Source: Psettodes erumei
Lineage: Eukaryota; Chordata; Actinopteri; Pleuronectiformes; Psettodidae
Assembly: GCA_016785225.1 (NCBI GenBank)
Contig: JAFBJZ010000872.1
Location: forward strand, 2,779,001 to 2,843,000
Length of the DNA stretch: 64,000 nt
Reading direction: 5' to 3'
The notes under the pieces were generated by a model. The model was not told the origin of the DNA and searched no databases. It saw nothing but the letters and a program-made list of their open reading frames with translations. Position 1 is the stretch's first letter. Each line of letters begins with the position of its first letter. Position numbers and translations under genes: made by a program. Shown piece by piece: positions 1 to 13,000 of the stretch.

Positions 1-1303
1 CAGGAAATAATGGCACTGCCAGGCCCTCCCCTTATCTAAACTACCCACCACTAACATCACACAGGGCACCAGTGCATATATAATGTCTTAAGTATTTTAA
101 ATGAATATTGTTCTGTAATGTTGGCTGTAGATTTTCAAGGATGTTGTTTGTATCCCCTCATCATAGACATGCATGATTTTATTAAACACAGAGGAAACAG
201 GAAACATTACTTAAACAGGAGGAAACTGTGCATTTGTTGGGGACTATTTTCAGCCAGGATTAATGCACATCTGTTGCACTAATGAGCACTGATAGCAACA
301 GTATAGTGTATGTGGGAGTCAACAAAAACTACAGCGTGCATATGTAGCATAATGGCGAGACATTCTCTCTCAGAGACTCTTCATTTTATTGTTTTTGCAC
401 AACAGTGGATGTCTATGGGACAGAGAAATAAGATAAACTGTATCTAGATTTGGCTACACATGGAATATTTGTTAGACCAGACCATTCCTTGTGGGTTTTG
501 GAGTTTTTAAAGAAATTTGTTGACACTAAAAAACAGAATATATTTCTGTGTCCCAGCAGTGTGATTTTTAGTTTGAACTGCACTGTTAAACACGCTGCAG
601 CAGGCTACTGTTTTACCAAACACCTCTCATAAATAAAAGAGCCTGTCCTGAGATGACAGTAATGTATTGGTCTGCGGTGTACTGTGAAGAGAACAGGAAC
701 GGGAAACAGACCCAGAGTGCAAGATGGCGCAAAGTAGGCCTCGCTGTTTCCCTACCTCCAGCCATCACTCTCTCCTTACCTGTTCCCAGGATGTTAGAGC
801 TACAGAGAAGATGAAGAAGTGTGCACAGATTTTTTTTAAATTCGGTGCTTTGTTTGTTTTTGTGGGTCCTCTGCTTAGCTCTTCGCTAACAATCTTGTTT
901 AATGCAGTTAGCCTTTAGCCTCTAGCTTGTAGTTGACAGTATGTGTGAAGTGGCTTGTCTGGCTCATGGTTTAGTCGCAGTCAACTGAAACACCTGGGTG
1001 CTCAGACACCAGACAGGCCCACTGCACCATGATGAGTGAACACACTGTCACGCCAGGCTTGATGGCATAATTTACCCAGGTCACAGCCATGCATACTGTT
1101 TAGCGGGGGTGGGAATGGGTGGTGCATAGAGAGCCATTGTTTACCCTGTGCCTGATGGCCCCCTGCCAGCAGCTACAGCAATTATCACCTTGGAGGAATG
1201 TGGGACGCTCGTGTTAAATTCCCTTTGACCCCCCTGCTGGAGGAGGTCGGGAGGTGGGTGTTCACCCGGGGGGGGGGGGGCATTCAGTGGGTGCAGGGTT
1301 GAG

Positions 1304-1337
<34 letters not shown>

Positions 1338-2000
1338 TGGTACAGGGGATCCCGTAGATCTCCATCCTCACTCCTGCAACCAACCACCAAGTCTGCAGAC
1401 CCCCACCATGGCAAACAAAATTTGCATGGTTTGTTTACAATGTAAATTAGTTTCTAAAGGTCTTAATTTCACCTAAAGATGCACCAAAGGTGGTCTGGGA
1501 TCATACACAACACACAGGTTTTAGGTATTCTCAAAAAAATGTGGCAAATTCTTCATTCCGCTCTCGGACTTGTATATTTCCTTGTAGTTTAAGTTAATAA
1601 AACTGTTGTTTGTTGCATAAGCCTTTAACAACTAGTTTTTGTCTCACATTTACATTTAGGATGCCGTAATAAATTAGCCCAACCGCTGGCACACACTGAA
1701 GACCTCAGCATTTGTGATTTTAATGTGTTTGTTTGTCTCAAGCTGTTTTTAGTACACAAGTGTAAATCACAGCTTTACAAGTCGGCGTAGCGCACCATAA
1801 AGGGTGGCTGTTAATGTGCATGTGTGCGAGTGAGAGAGGATAGGCAAAAAATGAGAGAGAGACAGAGCGGCTCAGACATAAGAGGTGTATCATATCCGAC
1901 GCTCAATTTCCAAAGGAATTAGATGTGAACATATAACCTGTTTGGGCTCAGGAATGTGCCCAGACACACACATCTTTTCTCCCCCCTCCACCTTCCTGTG
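1..2000. other. Gene-free flank at the window start
   Basis: No supportable gene; only short chance open frames. It has a G13 run at 1268-1280 and a TG repeat at 1307-1335. A TISU/YY1-like AAGATGGCGC at 721-730 precedes a 64-codon frame (724-918) with no recognisable protein features. Confidence 0.5.
1268..1335. repeat. G13 run followed by (TG)n
   Basis: Thirteen consecutive G (1268-1280) and a TG tract (1307-1335) separated by 26 bp. Confidence 0.9.
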
Positions 2001-2024
2001 CTCCGTATCAAACGTTATTGTCAG

Positions 2025-2650
2025 TGTGGAGAAAGCAGTTGGGAAAAAATAGTGTCACGTGTGCAGCAGGGAGCGAAGATACTATGGAAATCGATTACGT
2101 ATGGAATCACTATTTTCTTACCATGATTGATTCGCCGAGCTTATGCATTTTTATTTTCTCTTTTACAGCCTCTCTCTCATGGCCGTCTGCAGCATGTGGT
2201 GCTGTCTCCTATCCTGTTGTGGATGAGGTAAGATACCAAAAGCTTGAGCTTGTCTGCTGCTCTGTCTCCTCTAGATGATAGTGTTGACATAATATCTTGG
2301 CACAGTTCCTTGGGTGATATATTGCTGAAGGTACAGTGTCTGTGTTGTAATAGCTTCAAAGTCAGTGGGGGGAAGTAAGAGTCTTCCTAAAAACGTCTTG
2401 CTGATTTTAACCTTGGTTACCCCGGGACCAGCAACCGTGCTCTGTCCTGAGTCGTCTGCGTTAAGTTGTGCATTGATTAACTCCCACTCGAGGGCAGCCA
2501 CCCTTGAAATGCCGGGGCCTTTACACGTTGTGACAAACCAAAGTATCCCCGCAGTGTAATCAGATCACCTCGCCACTTCGAATTAGCGGTCATCTCGAAC
2601 CCCTTTTCACCTTGCTGGTGGGACAGAAGAGCCGTGGCGGGCCGGGTAAG
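2025..2650. promoter_or_regulatory. Conserved-element-like island in the left desert
   Basis: Unique sequence without repeats, containing ATCGATTACG, CATGATTGATTCG, TTATGCATTTTTATTTT, TGTAATCAGATCACC and GAATTAGCGGTC. This reads like a vertebrate developmental enhancer. No conservation test was possible. Confidence 0.28.
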
Positions 2651-3902
2651 CGGCCCAGCCCTCTCCCAAAGGTTCAACGCCCTCATCATTTATTAATCCA
2701 CCCACAGGCAGACAAAACAGCGCACACCCATCCGGCACCAGGACCAGCAGCTGCCAGCTAGAGGAGGGTACAGCAGAGCGAGGGTGGGGTGAGGCGGAAA
2801 AGGGAGTGACCACCTCAGCCTTCAGCCAACAGGCACTCTGACACACACGAGGTGTGATCAGAGCATCATTCCTGTCAGGAGTTGAACTTCTTCAGCGTTG
2901 TCATGGCGATGTAATTCACTCCTCTAGAGGGGCTGTTCCTCTCTGAAATTGCACTCTAATATTGGTGGCTGTGTGTGTGTGTGTGTGGGGGGGCCTTTTC
3001 ATCATATGTATGCTAATGAATCTGCTCTTATGTATGCATTGTAAAGCAACTCTTTGCCTTTGTTTATTTAGATGGTTCTGTGTGGAGTCCTTATCCTTCA
3101 GACATTCTTGTGTCATTCGCATTACCCTCATTCCACAGATAATTGTAGTGGTTGCGGGGTTGCTTTTTATTTGCCTGTGTTGCGTGTGCTGGGGCAGAGC
3201 CCGCCAGACCTCCATAACTGTGGCTTCTTGTCTTTTTGATAGCCTGAGTGCAAGTCGGGCCCATCTCGCTTCGCAGACTTCTGTCTCCCTCGTCTCACTC
3301 GCTGCCGCGGCAGCACTCATCCACGAGCAAACACACTCAGTCACACACGCTTTCGCATGACTACACAAATGCACAAACGGGACCTCAGCCTTGACTGGCT
3401 CACGCACGCAAAACACACTCGCTTACTCGCTCATGAATTATCGTGGTAGTAAAACTGGAGAGGAAGAGCGAGGGAGACAACCAGAGAGAGAAAAGAGAGG
3501 CTGAGACAGGGGAAGCAGAGGGAGGGGAGAGAAGAGTGATTGCCCCAACAGAAGTATTTTATCCCCCAAGCGGTTTTTAAACACTGCCATGTCCGTGACC
3601 CAGTCATGAGGACAAGCCATTGTTGTCTCCTGTAGCTGCTGCAGCAAGGCCGATGTAAGAACTTTAAGTTGCAGTAGTTGCTTATTTAAATAATTTTAGG
3701 AGAAAAAAAATGAGATTACACGGCTGGTGTGCCATAATACTGTTTCTACATTTAGTAGCTGGTTAAAGGGTAAATGGTGCGCAGCTCAGCATCGTATCCA
3801 CTGAAGGACATGACAAACATGTTCCTGAGTGCGTTTTTCTGCTGATCTCACTTTCTCTCTCTCTGTCTCTCTGGGTCTGTGCTTCTGCTAGTCTTGCTAT
3901 GT

Positions 3903-3910
<8 letters not shown>

Positions 3911-3945
<35 letters not shown>
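3911..3945. repeat. (GT)n microsatellite
   Basis: About 17 perfect GT units. Confidence 0.95.
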
Positions 3946-3948
<3 letters not shown>

Positions 3949-5280
3949 TCTCTGGTCTGCTGCTTTGGCACAAAAAAGAAGACCAGGCCGCCCCATTCTT
4001 TGTTTTGCTTGTTGTAGGAAACTAGCAGCAAATTGTGGCTCAATGAGGCATCGCTGTTTTGTATGGTCCGATAAAGTGCAAACGAAACCGTCTGGGCTGC
4101 ATTGGCCTGCTGCAGTGTGCACCATTGTAGCTCAGCCCATGAATGTAGGTCTGTGTGATGCTTGGTTAGTGTTGAACATTAGGTGGGGGGGGCATTCATA
4201 CAGTTCTAAGATGCTAGTCAGTGTTTGGAGCTGCTGTCCGCTGTGTTTAATTGTGATGAGGAATGATTAGAGCTCTCCTTAAGACTGGAGGAGAGGTTGC
4301 TGTCTGGGTTTCAAAATCCCAGTATCGTAGAGTTCACAGATAGCGCCAACATGACACACTTGTCAAAATGATCAGAGCAGGGCATATGTGTGTGGGTGTG
4401 TTGATGTGCATGTGGGAACTATCCCAGTTTTTACTTCAATGCGTTCATCCTACACCTGCCTTAACTACTTATGTTGGAAGTGAAAGGAGACAGTCACAGA
4501 ATCTGCGATAATTTCATCAAGATTTTGTCGAAGAAATTGAGCAAGAAGCAAACAAACTACGCAAACTTGATCTTAAGAGTTTATTTGATCAACAGTTGAA
4601 ATGTTTCCAAGCAGTGAAGCATGAAAATTCTGTTAAATAATGTGTTCTTCTAAAAAAAACATGTTGTGGACTGGAGTAGATGCTATGCTTGTACTTACCT
4701 TCTATCCTGTTATGATATTCAATTCATTAAAATGTGAACTTCTGTTCTTTTAGAATAAAAATAATACTTACAGGTATATCATCTTCCTTGAGCCTACATA
4801 ACAACCGTGTTGCCATATCACAAATATACAAAATCATTTGCTCCATAACTTCATTTGGTGCATTTCAACACCACTGGGATGCACAGTGCACAAAACGTTG
4901 TGAAGATCCACAGATCAAGTTCACCGAGTCAAGCAAAACAAACACATGGCTTGGGGGATAGACAAAGAAGGAGGGTCTTGGGTGTGCCATGGCCCTTGTC
5001 TAAAGCGGTTATGGGGCCCGCACTGGGCGTTCTGCTCTCTAGAGGCTGTTGGGGTAATTATCTGCCAGGGTGCACGTGTGTGAGTGTGTGTCGCAGTGAG
5101 TGTGTTTTTGTGCTTCTAGGTGCACATGGGATTGTAACACTGGATGTTTCTGCGTGTCCCGCCCTGCATCTCGGCGCTGTGGCCCCAAACAGGATGAAAT
5201 GCATATCCACTCAACCATATATACGTCTTCACGCTTGTGTGATCTATACGTGCCTATTCCCAAACACAGACCTACAGGGC

Positions 5281-5310
5281 GTGCGCGCGCACACACACAC
5301 ACACACACGC
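5281..5310. repeat. Alternating (GC)n(AC)n tract
   Basis: GTGCGCGCGC followed by about nine AC units, a strictly alternating purine/pyrimidine stretch with Z-DNA potential. Confidence 0.9.
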
Positions 5311-7061
5311 ATGCACATCCATTTTTTCTTACACCCCAGGGTTGAGAAAGGGGATCTGGGAGTCTCCGAGGAGGAACGAGGCTGGGGGAAGCGGCCGAGG
5401 AGCCATCTTTGATATGGGGCATGGGGCCCGACGGCACAAAGCCCCATTCCCTACTCCTCCATGCGGAAAATGGCAGGAGCGCAAGAGGAGGAGGGGAAGG
5501 GGGCAAAAAAAAAGTGGAGGAAGGAGGAGGAGGTAGCGACAATTAGTGGGATCTGCTAATCACCAGGGCAGCACTCATTTAATTGACATGTGAAATTTGA
5601 ATTCATCTAACAAGTCGATAGGTGGTATGACAATGGACCAGTCATCTGAGGTCTGCTGGTGGAAGCCAAGGAGGGGAAGCGACAGCTGAGGGCCGAGGCC
5701 AAGGTCTTTGTTAGACGTAGCAGTGCTGTCGGGTGGGAAGGCTGTCCACAAGGAGATTATAACCCATTATGTCTCTTACCCTTTGGGTTAAGTAAGTTCA
5801 CCACTATGCTCAGCCACACACGTGTAACACAGCAAGGGCTGTCCATTTGTGTTCTTGTGTAGGTTCTTGTTTTTTTTTCTTTTCAGTGGAAGGCAGAGTG
5901 AGTAAACAACTGTTTATTTTATTCCACAATAAACCTGACCCTGATGAGTCGAATGGTTTGGAAGAGAAAAAGAAACACAAAAGGAGGTGGGAGAGGAGGC
6001 CCCCCCGCAGTCTGTCCGTTCCTGCTTTTACAGAAATCAATAAGCTATTTAAGGGCATCACACAGCATCATCACTGTCATTCAGCTGCTGCAGAAAGTAA
6101 ACGCTTAGTAACTCCTGCTGCTACTTCAAGGAGTGACTTGGAAAAGAAGCAAATGTTTACCCAGAGCTCATTTATTCAGGATATTATTAAAAAAAACAAG
6201 CTGAACAGGTGCTTCTGTGTACTTTAACAGTGAAATTGGGACTGGTTTGTAGAAAAGTACATACGGCCTGTGACCAACAAATACCAACAAATGTCTGTGA
6301 AACTCAGCCTCAGCTGTATTTTGTGTGTACACATGATAAAGTGCTAAAATAAAAGTATGTTGCCATGAAAAAAGTGTAATCACAGAAGTAACTGTTCAGA
6401 AAGTAGCATTTTCTAAAAACACGACCCCCCCCGTACCACATTTGGTACATTCCCCCACAGTTGGTACATCCCCCCACTCCATATTAGGAGTCCAGTTTAG
6501 CTGGCACAAGTTTGCCACTTCCTGGATCTGCATGGAAATGTGTAAACTAGAGCATAGGTAAGAAGACCACAAACATTTCACATTGAAACACCTCATAGCT
6601 GTGTGATTTGTCTTGGAAAAAACAATGTAACTCTGCAAACAGTACACAACAAATATAACAAACCTCAAAAGGCCTCAGACAGAAGCCATTACCAAACAAA
6701 TCGGCCATTTTGATGAAATGGAAAGCGGCTGTGGTGGCCAAGTGTAATGTGTCTTTCTCAAATTAAAAGGAAAATCAAGTTTCACACAGCTGAGTGTTAT
6801 TTCAATGGTTTTAACCATTATTCCTATCAGTCAAAATAACACTTTACCCACCAATCGTATTGCTGAAATCTAAGAATATGGAGACAGTGAGAAAAAAGAA
6901 AGTCAGATGGGGCAAGAAACACAAGCAGATGAGCAGGCTTTAAGAAAAAACATCCAGTCATTCATTCATTCATTTAATTTTTGAGGAGAGAAAACAGATT
7001 TAACTGTCCAATAGTTGAACCTAATGCAGATTTTCTGTTGTCCTCCACCCTGTCTTCCCAG

Positions 7062-7132
7062 TGGCCTCCTTGGTCTGGGTGGAGCTTACTGGACACCTGC
7101 AGTCCTGGATGGAATCAAACCACCTCTCACTG
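7062..7132 (+). other. Possible orphan exon (lncRNA or unknown gene)
   Basis: A 71-bp block is framed by a strong acceptor (long pyrimidine tract ending TGTCTTCCCAG, AG at 7060-7061) and a near-perfect donor CTG|GTGAGT (GT at 7133-7134). One frame is open across it (GLLGLGGAYWTPAVLDG...), but the peptide is not one I recognise. It is as likely a chance pair of sites or a non-coding exon. Confidence 0.2.
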
Positions 7133-8080
7133 GTGAGTCCTGTTCACTCCAGAACGCAACATCGTGGAGCAGAAGCTCCAATTTCCCCATTCACCTCTGT
7201 ATTCCTTCTTAGTCAACCTACCAAGTGCAGCTAATCTGACCCATTCCTCAACACGTCATTGATTTTGGGATGTTTGATGTGTATGTTCCAAATGTACTCG
7301 CATCTTTTTGATGTATTGCTCTGGTACAGATAGTTTCATTTTCAGTTGTGACTTTGTAGAAGTGGCAGAGAGTCAGAGGAGACGCGGGATACTTCCAAGT
7401 CTTTCAGCCAGAGTGTAATCCTCTTCCTTTATCTCTGTGGCTGATCTGGGCCACAGCGCAGTGTGTGAGAGTGAGTCAATGACTGCCTGCTTCTCCGTAG
7501 CTCTCGGACACGCTATCTCTTTTTCGTTCTCCCGTCTCTGACTCTCCCCTGTGTGTCTGTCACTCTGTCACCCTGTTGCAGAGTCCCCTTTGCTCTTTCC
7601 GTGTTTACCTTCTTTGTTTTGCGTGTATGCAACAGCCATCGCTGATATGACGCTGCTCTCTTTTTGTATGATAGAACATAATTTCTTTCTCACCCCTGCG
7701 CGCGCAGACTCCACCTTGCACTGCACACGAGACGGGAAACTTGGATTGTGTCCAAGAATCACAGCTGGATCGGCGTGTGCGTGTATTCGTATGGCTTCAT
7801 ACTGTAGATGTGTGTGTGTTTCCAGGCGGGTGGGGGGTTGGAATGGGCTTCATCTGGGGCATATGATTGGCCCACTGGCACAGGAGCCAGGCAAGATGCT
7901 GATTGGATAGATGCGCGGAGACTAGCGTGCAGGTTTCTGTGTGTGCCATGTTGCTTTGCCTCCCAGTGCGCCGGCCAATAGCTCCACATATTGGATGCGT
8001 TACAGATTAGAGCCCTTGCAACTGTGTGCTTGTAAACGCGTGTGTGTCTGTTGTGTTTGTGTATCTGCACAGCTCAACTG
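7133..8080. other. Gene-free interval
   Basis: Unique sequence without recognisable genes. It has pyrimidine-rich TCTCTG stretches at 7490-7560 and scattered short TG-rich patches at 7800-8060. Confidence 0.4.
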
Positions 8081-8084
8081 TGCA

Positions 8085-8225
8085 GGAGCACTTTTATCCT
8101 CCCTGAACAAATCTGCACTGTTTCCATTCACCGACGTGATCACGAAACGCATCTGCCTCTCCCAGACTAATCATTAATTATTAACAGCAGATTTGACTTG
8201 GCATCCCAGATCGATGCAGCAGCCC
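8085..8225. promoter_or_regulatory. Conserved-element-like island
   Basis: Contains GACTAATCATTAATTATTAA, a run of overlapping homeodomain cores at about 8164-8183, followed by CAGCAGATTTGACTTGG, in a repeat-free context between microsatellite-rich stretches. Enhancer-like by composition only. Confidence 0.35.
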
Positions 8226-8722
8226 TCCCCGCCATGAGACGGTTAAGTCTGCCCTTAAGTTTGTTTTCAAACAATCAAAACGTGAGAATTTATTGAATAT
8301 ACTTTACAAGGGTAGATACTTACCACGTGATTTACTGCAGAGATTGTGAGATCCTCTTTCTCAAAGTGAGTCACCCAAGCACAAATTTTCACATATCAGA
8401 TGGGAGAAGATGCACTGACGCAGGGTTTTCAACCAGCATGAAATCTGTCCAAAAACGGAATCTGGTCAGTCCCACTTGAACGTCTCAAACTCAGGATATG
8501 ATAAGAGCTAACCCATAATTACAGCTGTTCATGTCGTGTTGTTTTTGACAACTGTGAGATTTTGTTTGAAAAACAGAAAAATAACAATGGGGCGATAACT
8601 TTGAGCAGCAAGATGGTCTTGTTACATTAAAGAATGGATTTTAGCATTACCTCTTCTCTTCTGTTCTCACCTTCCATGACCTTTTCAACTTGACAACAGA
8701 GGAGAGGATAAGTGTGTGTGTG

Positions 8723-8726
<4 letters not shown>

Positions 8727-8774
<48 letters not shown>

Positions 8775-8784
8775 GGGGGGGGGA
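8727..8784. repeat. (TG)n followed by poly-G
   Basis: About 23 TG units directly joined to a run of about 12 G. Confidence 0.95.
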
Positions 8785-9126
8785 GGGAGAAGTAAGAATA
8801 TTGCACAGAAGGAAGAAGAACTCTGAAAACGGTAGCTTGTAGCTTGCCCTATTGGAAGTCCTGACTCCGTCATCACGCTTGTCAACACCACCTACTGTAA
8901 TTGATGCGTGTACGGGGCTAAAAGCCGCCAGGGCTTATCACGCATGAGACACTCGCACGCCTTTTAAAAAAAAAAAAAAAAAGTAAAATAAATAAACAAG
9001 ATCCGACCATACACACATGGACACACACACTGCCTGTTTGGACACATAGAAACAGAATAACAGACACACATACATGTTCACACGCACAGAATGCTTCCAC
9101 AGCACGCCTGCACATGCCACACAGCT

Positions 9127-9128
<2 letters not shown>

Positions 9129-9178
<50 letters not shown>
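9129..9178. repeat. (AC)n microsatellite
   Basis: 25 uninterrupted AC units. Confidence 0.95.
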
Positions 9179-9180
<2 letters not shown>

Positions 9181-9465
9181 TCATTCCCAGACGGCACTCT
9201 GCCCACCTGTGTAAAAATAAATAAATAAATAAAGGCGAGAGGGAAAATTCACCTGGCTGGTATCTCAATCTTCTTCAGCGCTTAGCTTAGCTTAGACCGA
9301 CCATCTGGCTCAGCAGCTCTCATTCCCTCCCACCCTCTTCACCAACTCTCACTCTCTCTTAGTCTTTTTAAAGCGTGTCAGCAGTTACCTGGCACAGCAG
9401 TGTCAGTAAGGCTGCTAACGTAGCTAAGTGTCCCTGGGCCTCTTAGTTAGTGGGCTCCAGGTTTG

Positions 9466-9468
<3 letters not shown>

Positions 9469-9546
<78 letters not shown>
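9469..9546. repeat. (TG)n microsatellite, 39 units
   Basis: 78 bp uninterrupted TG, the longest pure dinucleotide tract in the left desert. Confidence 0.95.
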
Positions 9547-9549
<3 letters not shown>

Positions 9550-12479
9550 TTCACAGATGGCAAACGGAGGGGAGGGAGAGCTGGAGGGGGTGATGGAGAG
9601 AGCTGTCTGAGGCTCCAGCAGCTCTCGTGTCTCTCAAGCAAGGCGGGCTGTCTGTGGGCATCTGCACTGGCAGCACCGCCTGCCCCCCTTTTCCATCCGC
9701 CACAGCCACCTCACCATCCAGCGCCACGGCTTGGCAATGAGCCGCAGTGAAGAGCGGTCCCTGAAAGACGATTCCCCTTGACCTCAGATGTGCTACCTCA
9801 CCGCCAGCCTTCTGCGTTCACCCCGGCGGATGATTATATTGATAAATGATAGGGGTGAATTATACATTATGGTTGAACAGGCTTCGGGGAGAGTGCGGCT
9901 TAAAGTTGCTGGGGGAGGAGGGTCTTTGCGCGAGCACGGATCTGTGCGCACATCTGCATATGTGTGTGCATGTATACATGGACTTGTGTGTTGCAATGTG
10001 TCTGCCTGGTTGTCAGAGTGATTGTCTTTGATTGGGAGCAGGTCTCAGGGTTGGCGCTGGCCTCTGAAACTTTGAAGATGATTAGATGAGTTGTGCGCCC
10101 TGTAAGTCTGCCTCGGCCTTTCTGCTGCTGGCTCATTGATCACAGCACAACGACCAGCAGTGTTATATTTAACGACGTTGCTTCTCACTTCTGACAGATA
10201 CCTACTGTAGGTCAAGATACTTTTTTTTCTTCTTGCCTTTTTTTCTTTGAACTCACCATTTTGAGAGTCTGTCACATTTTCTTGTCCATTTGCTCTTCCA
10301 GTCAGACGCACAAGAAGCTGCTTGATGTGGAATTTTCAACAGGAATCAAATGGGGTTTTTTTTTTTGTTTGAATTCAACATTTATGCCAGAGCACACAGT
10401 ACATATTTTATGCAAGTTTGACCTCTGTGTGTCTGGGGGACAGCTGCACAAAGAAAACATGCCTTAAATCCATTGCAGTTTACCTGTGTCTCTACCTGCA
10501 ATAAAGGTAAAAAGGAAAGGAAGAAAATCTTTTTTTTGTTTCTGGCGAGAGAGAGAAGAGGACTAAATTGGTTCCGAGTACATTAGAACATACCACTTGC
10601 ATGCTTCCACACGCACGATAATTCATGCAGACATATTTGAGTAATACAGTTCTGATTGGCTCAGACAGTGCAGCGGCACAGCATGTACGCGCTGGCACAG
10701 TTGACACATCTGTTCCTGAGATTCATGGAGGTTTGGGCACTGGAGGTGTTGGTATGCGCTGATTAGCGTGGGGCTGTCTTTATCCAAACCGCCGGGTTTC
10801 CTACTGGGCTTCCATAAACTGTTTACTAAGGAGTCTGTTGCCATGGTTTTCAGCCATGTGCCAATCAGTCCTTTTTTGACCACTCAGCTTTATTTATTCG
10901 TCAAAAAAAGCCCATGCCTTCTGGATCAACCAACTGTTGTGCCCCTCTGACCAACTGAATCACGTATAGCGTTCGTCTGCAGTGATGATTTAAGCCCGTT
11001 TGGATGAGCTCTGGGGAGGGAGCCTTTACAAGCTGACACCTTTGGCTCATGGGTGGTTTTGAAACAGAGGCCTTTGATGCAGGGAAGAGATCGCTATCAT
11101 AATAACCTAATAACTCTGTCTTCTATGTGTGTGCAGGGGTCCTAGTTAAAAACACATGCTAGCCATAGTTTTTGATCTCCCTTGAAAACCACATTTCCCA
11201 GAAAAAGCCTTACCTTACCTTAATGACACCCCTGGGCAAGATACTATAAAAGTGAGATAAGATAAGACAGTTCTTTTTTATAACCAAAATTATCTTTGCT
11301 CTGATCCTGCATGTCCTTTCTCTTTCACGCTTTCATCTTGTCAATTTCCCCCCTTTCTGTGTCCCTCTTCCTCTTTTCTCTGCTTTAATAACGAGAAAAA
11401 AACAACGTTTTCATAGATCTGACGAAGCTGAAGCAGCACAGACATGAAGCAGCTCCCAGGGGTCAGGTCAAGCCTCGAGAGTGGACTGATGCACAGTGTG
11501 TCAGTAAGGATGGGGGGGGGGTGCCTTGTAAGCTGTTTATTTCGACCCTTTGCGCCTCTCTTAACAGGAAGCCATATCCCTCAAAAAGCTAATTAAATAC
11601 TACACACGTGTAGTGTCAACAGACAGAGGTGTCATACATCCCTGTCCCCTGCCTTCGCCTCGCCACCCCTCCTCCTCCTCCTTTGAGGTGTTCTTTTAAC
11701 TTTCCGTTCAAGTAATACGGATCTTTAAACATTTACCCCAGTTCAACTTAAATTCTGTTTACCAAGGAAGCTATTATACTTTTGTTTAGCCATAAAGAAA
11801 CTGAATGTGACATAATACTATTTCTTGATCTCACAGCTTGGGAGGGGGGGGGCATTCTTCAATCTGAAGTTTTGCCTCTGGATGACAGTGCATTAACGTT
11901 TACACTACAGCCTCTCTACACAAAGTGGAAGTAAAGTTATTAGTTGATCATTAATTCATAATGATTAGTTGTTCAACTTGCTTACTGAGTTACTTCTAGT
12001 CACAAAAATAGTGTTTCTGTTGAGGGTATCACTTTCTTCTTCCTGTGATTTAGGTGACACCAGTGTCTCAGAGTTACCATGAAAGGAAGACGCTGCATAT
12101 TTGACTGGCGCCGCAGCATGGGGCCCACTGTTCTTACTTACATATGTATATGTATGTGTGAACATTTATGGTCATCACAGATGAGGATCTTGCCAAGTGG
12201 ACAAGAATGTTTTTAACTTCGGGAAACCAGCCAATCGCATGATAGACCATGACCTTTAAAGATGCTATAAGGGATGAATGTTTCACCGTTGTATGTTTGA
12301 GATCCTCCTTTCCACTACATGTGCTGAGGTACTGTTGATCTCCTATTGTAATTACAATATACTCTAATACTTTAACCCTTTCTAGTATCTTTTGATTTTT
12401 ATGTGTCCAGAGTGCTATCTTCTTCAGACAATTTCCATGATATTCTTGGAGGTCCCACCAAGAACAACAAACTGTGAGT

Positions 12480-13000
12480 GAAAGGATCTATTTTCATTCT
12501 TTGAGCTAATCAATTTATTTTATTGACCAACTGAATCCACTTTTTTTTATTAACCCCTCCCATTCCAACCCAGCCTTTCAGTGGCCAGTTTGTGGTGACA
12601 CAAGGTGACGTGTGACTGCTTGGCTGTTTGCAGAGTGTAAAGATAATCATTGGGCAATTAATGGACACCAAAAGGGAACCATTAGGGACGTGTAAACTCG
12701 CGATACCTGCTTGCTGTGTGATGGGGGCGCGGAGGCGGAGAGCTTGGAAGACAAACAAACTTGGAATTTAAATTGCGCCATGCAAATGCAATGAAATGAG
12801 ACATAAAGTTCATTGGCCCCCGAGGCATGTTTATTTTGATGACTGTATTTATCTGCTGCATGAGAGCAGCTGAAGAAGTCCTCTGGTGTAAACTCTGGCA
12901 CCAGCTGTTGCACTCCACTAACCTGCTGTTTGTCTTCCTCGTTTGGTTCTTTGGGATTTGCAAAGTCAAATGCGTTATACTTAAGTGCAGTTCATGCCAA
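12480..13000. promoter_or_regulatory. Strong conserved-element-like island with octamer site
   Basis: Repeat-free block containing GCTAATCAATTTATTTTATT, GATAATCATTGGGCAATTAA, GGAATTTAAATTGCG, a consensus POU octamer ATGCAAAT at 12780-12787, CATAAAGTTCATTGGC next to it, and GTTTATTTTGATGAC. The density of POU, SOX-like and homeodomain sites in one block makes this the best enhancer candidate in the left desert. A role for zic3/zic6 is inferred from proximity. Confidence 0.4.

Larger units (their letters stand above)
2660..7061. other. Gene-free interval with simple repeats
   Basis: No gene was recognised. It contains GT/CA repeats (2970-2986, 3911-3945, 5281-5309), purine-rich and pyrimidine-rich stretches around 3460-3540 and 5460-5540, and AT-rich unique sequence at 4440-4960 and 5780-6420. 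A 20-bp unit beginning TTGGTACAT occurs twice near 6440-6478. Confidence 0.5.
8226..12475. other. Gene-free interval dominated by CA/GT microsatellites
   Basis: No gene was seen. Three of the longest dinucleotide tracts of the window are here (8727-8772, 9129-9178, 9469-9546). A short GATAAGATAAGA patch at 11254-11265, preceded by CCCTGGGCAAGATACT, resembles the tail of teleost SINE-type repeats but is too short to assign. A small island near 9825-9880 has GATGATTATATTGATAAATG. Confidence 0.45.

Noticed and set aside
2916..3416. Overlapping open frames of 166 and 132 codons on opposite strands
   Set aside because: No domain, no splice context, low-complexity segments from CA repeats; consistent with chance.
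5039..5542. 167-codon minus-strand frame
   Set aside because: Pro-rich and CA-repeat derived; no recognisable domain.
9463..9750. Cys-Val repeat proteins on both strands over microsatellites (also 8918-9268, 16475-16735, 57627-57860)
   Set aside because: Translations of (GT)n or (CA)n, without coding features.
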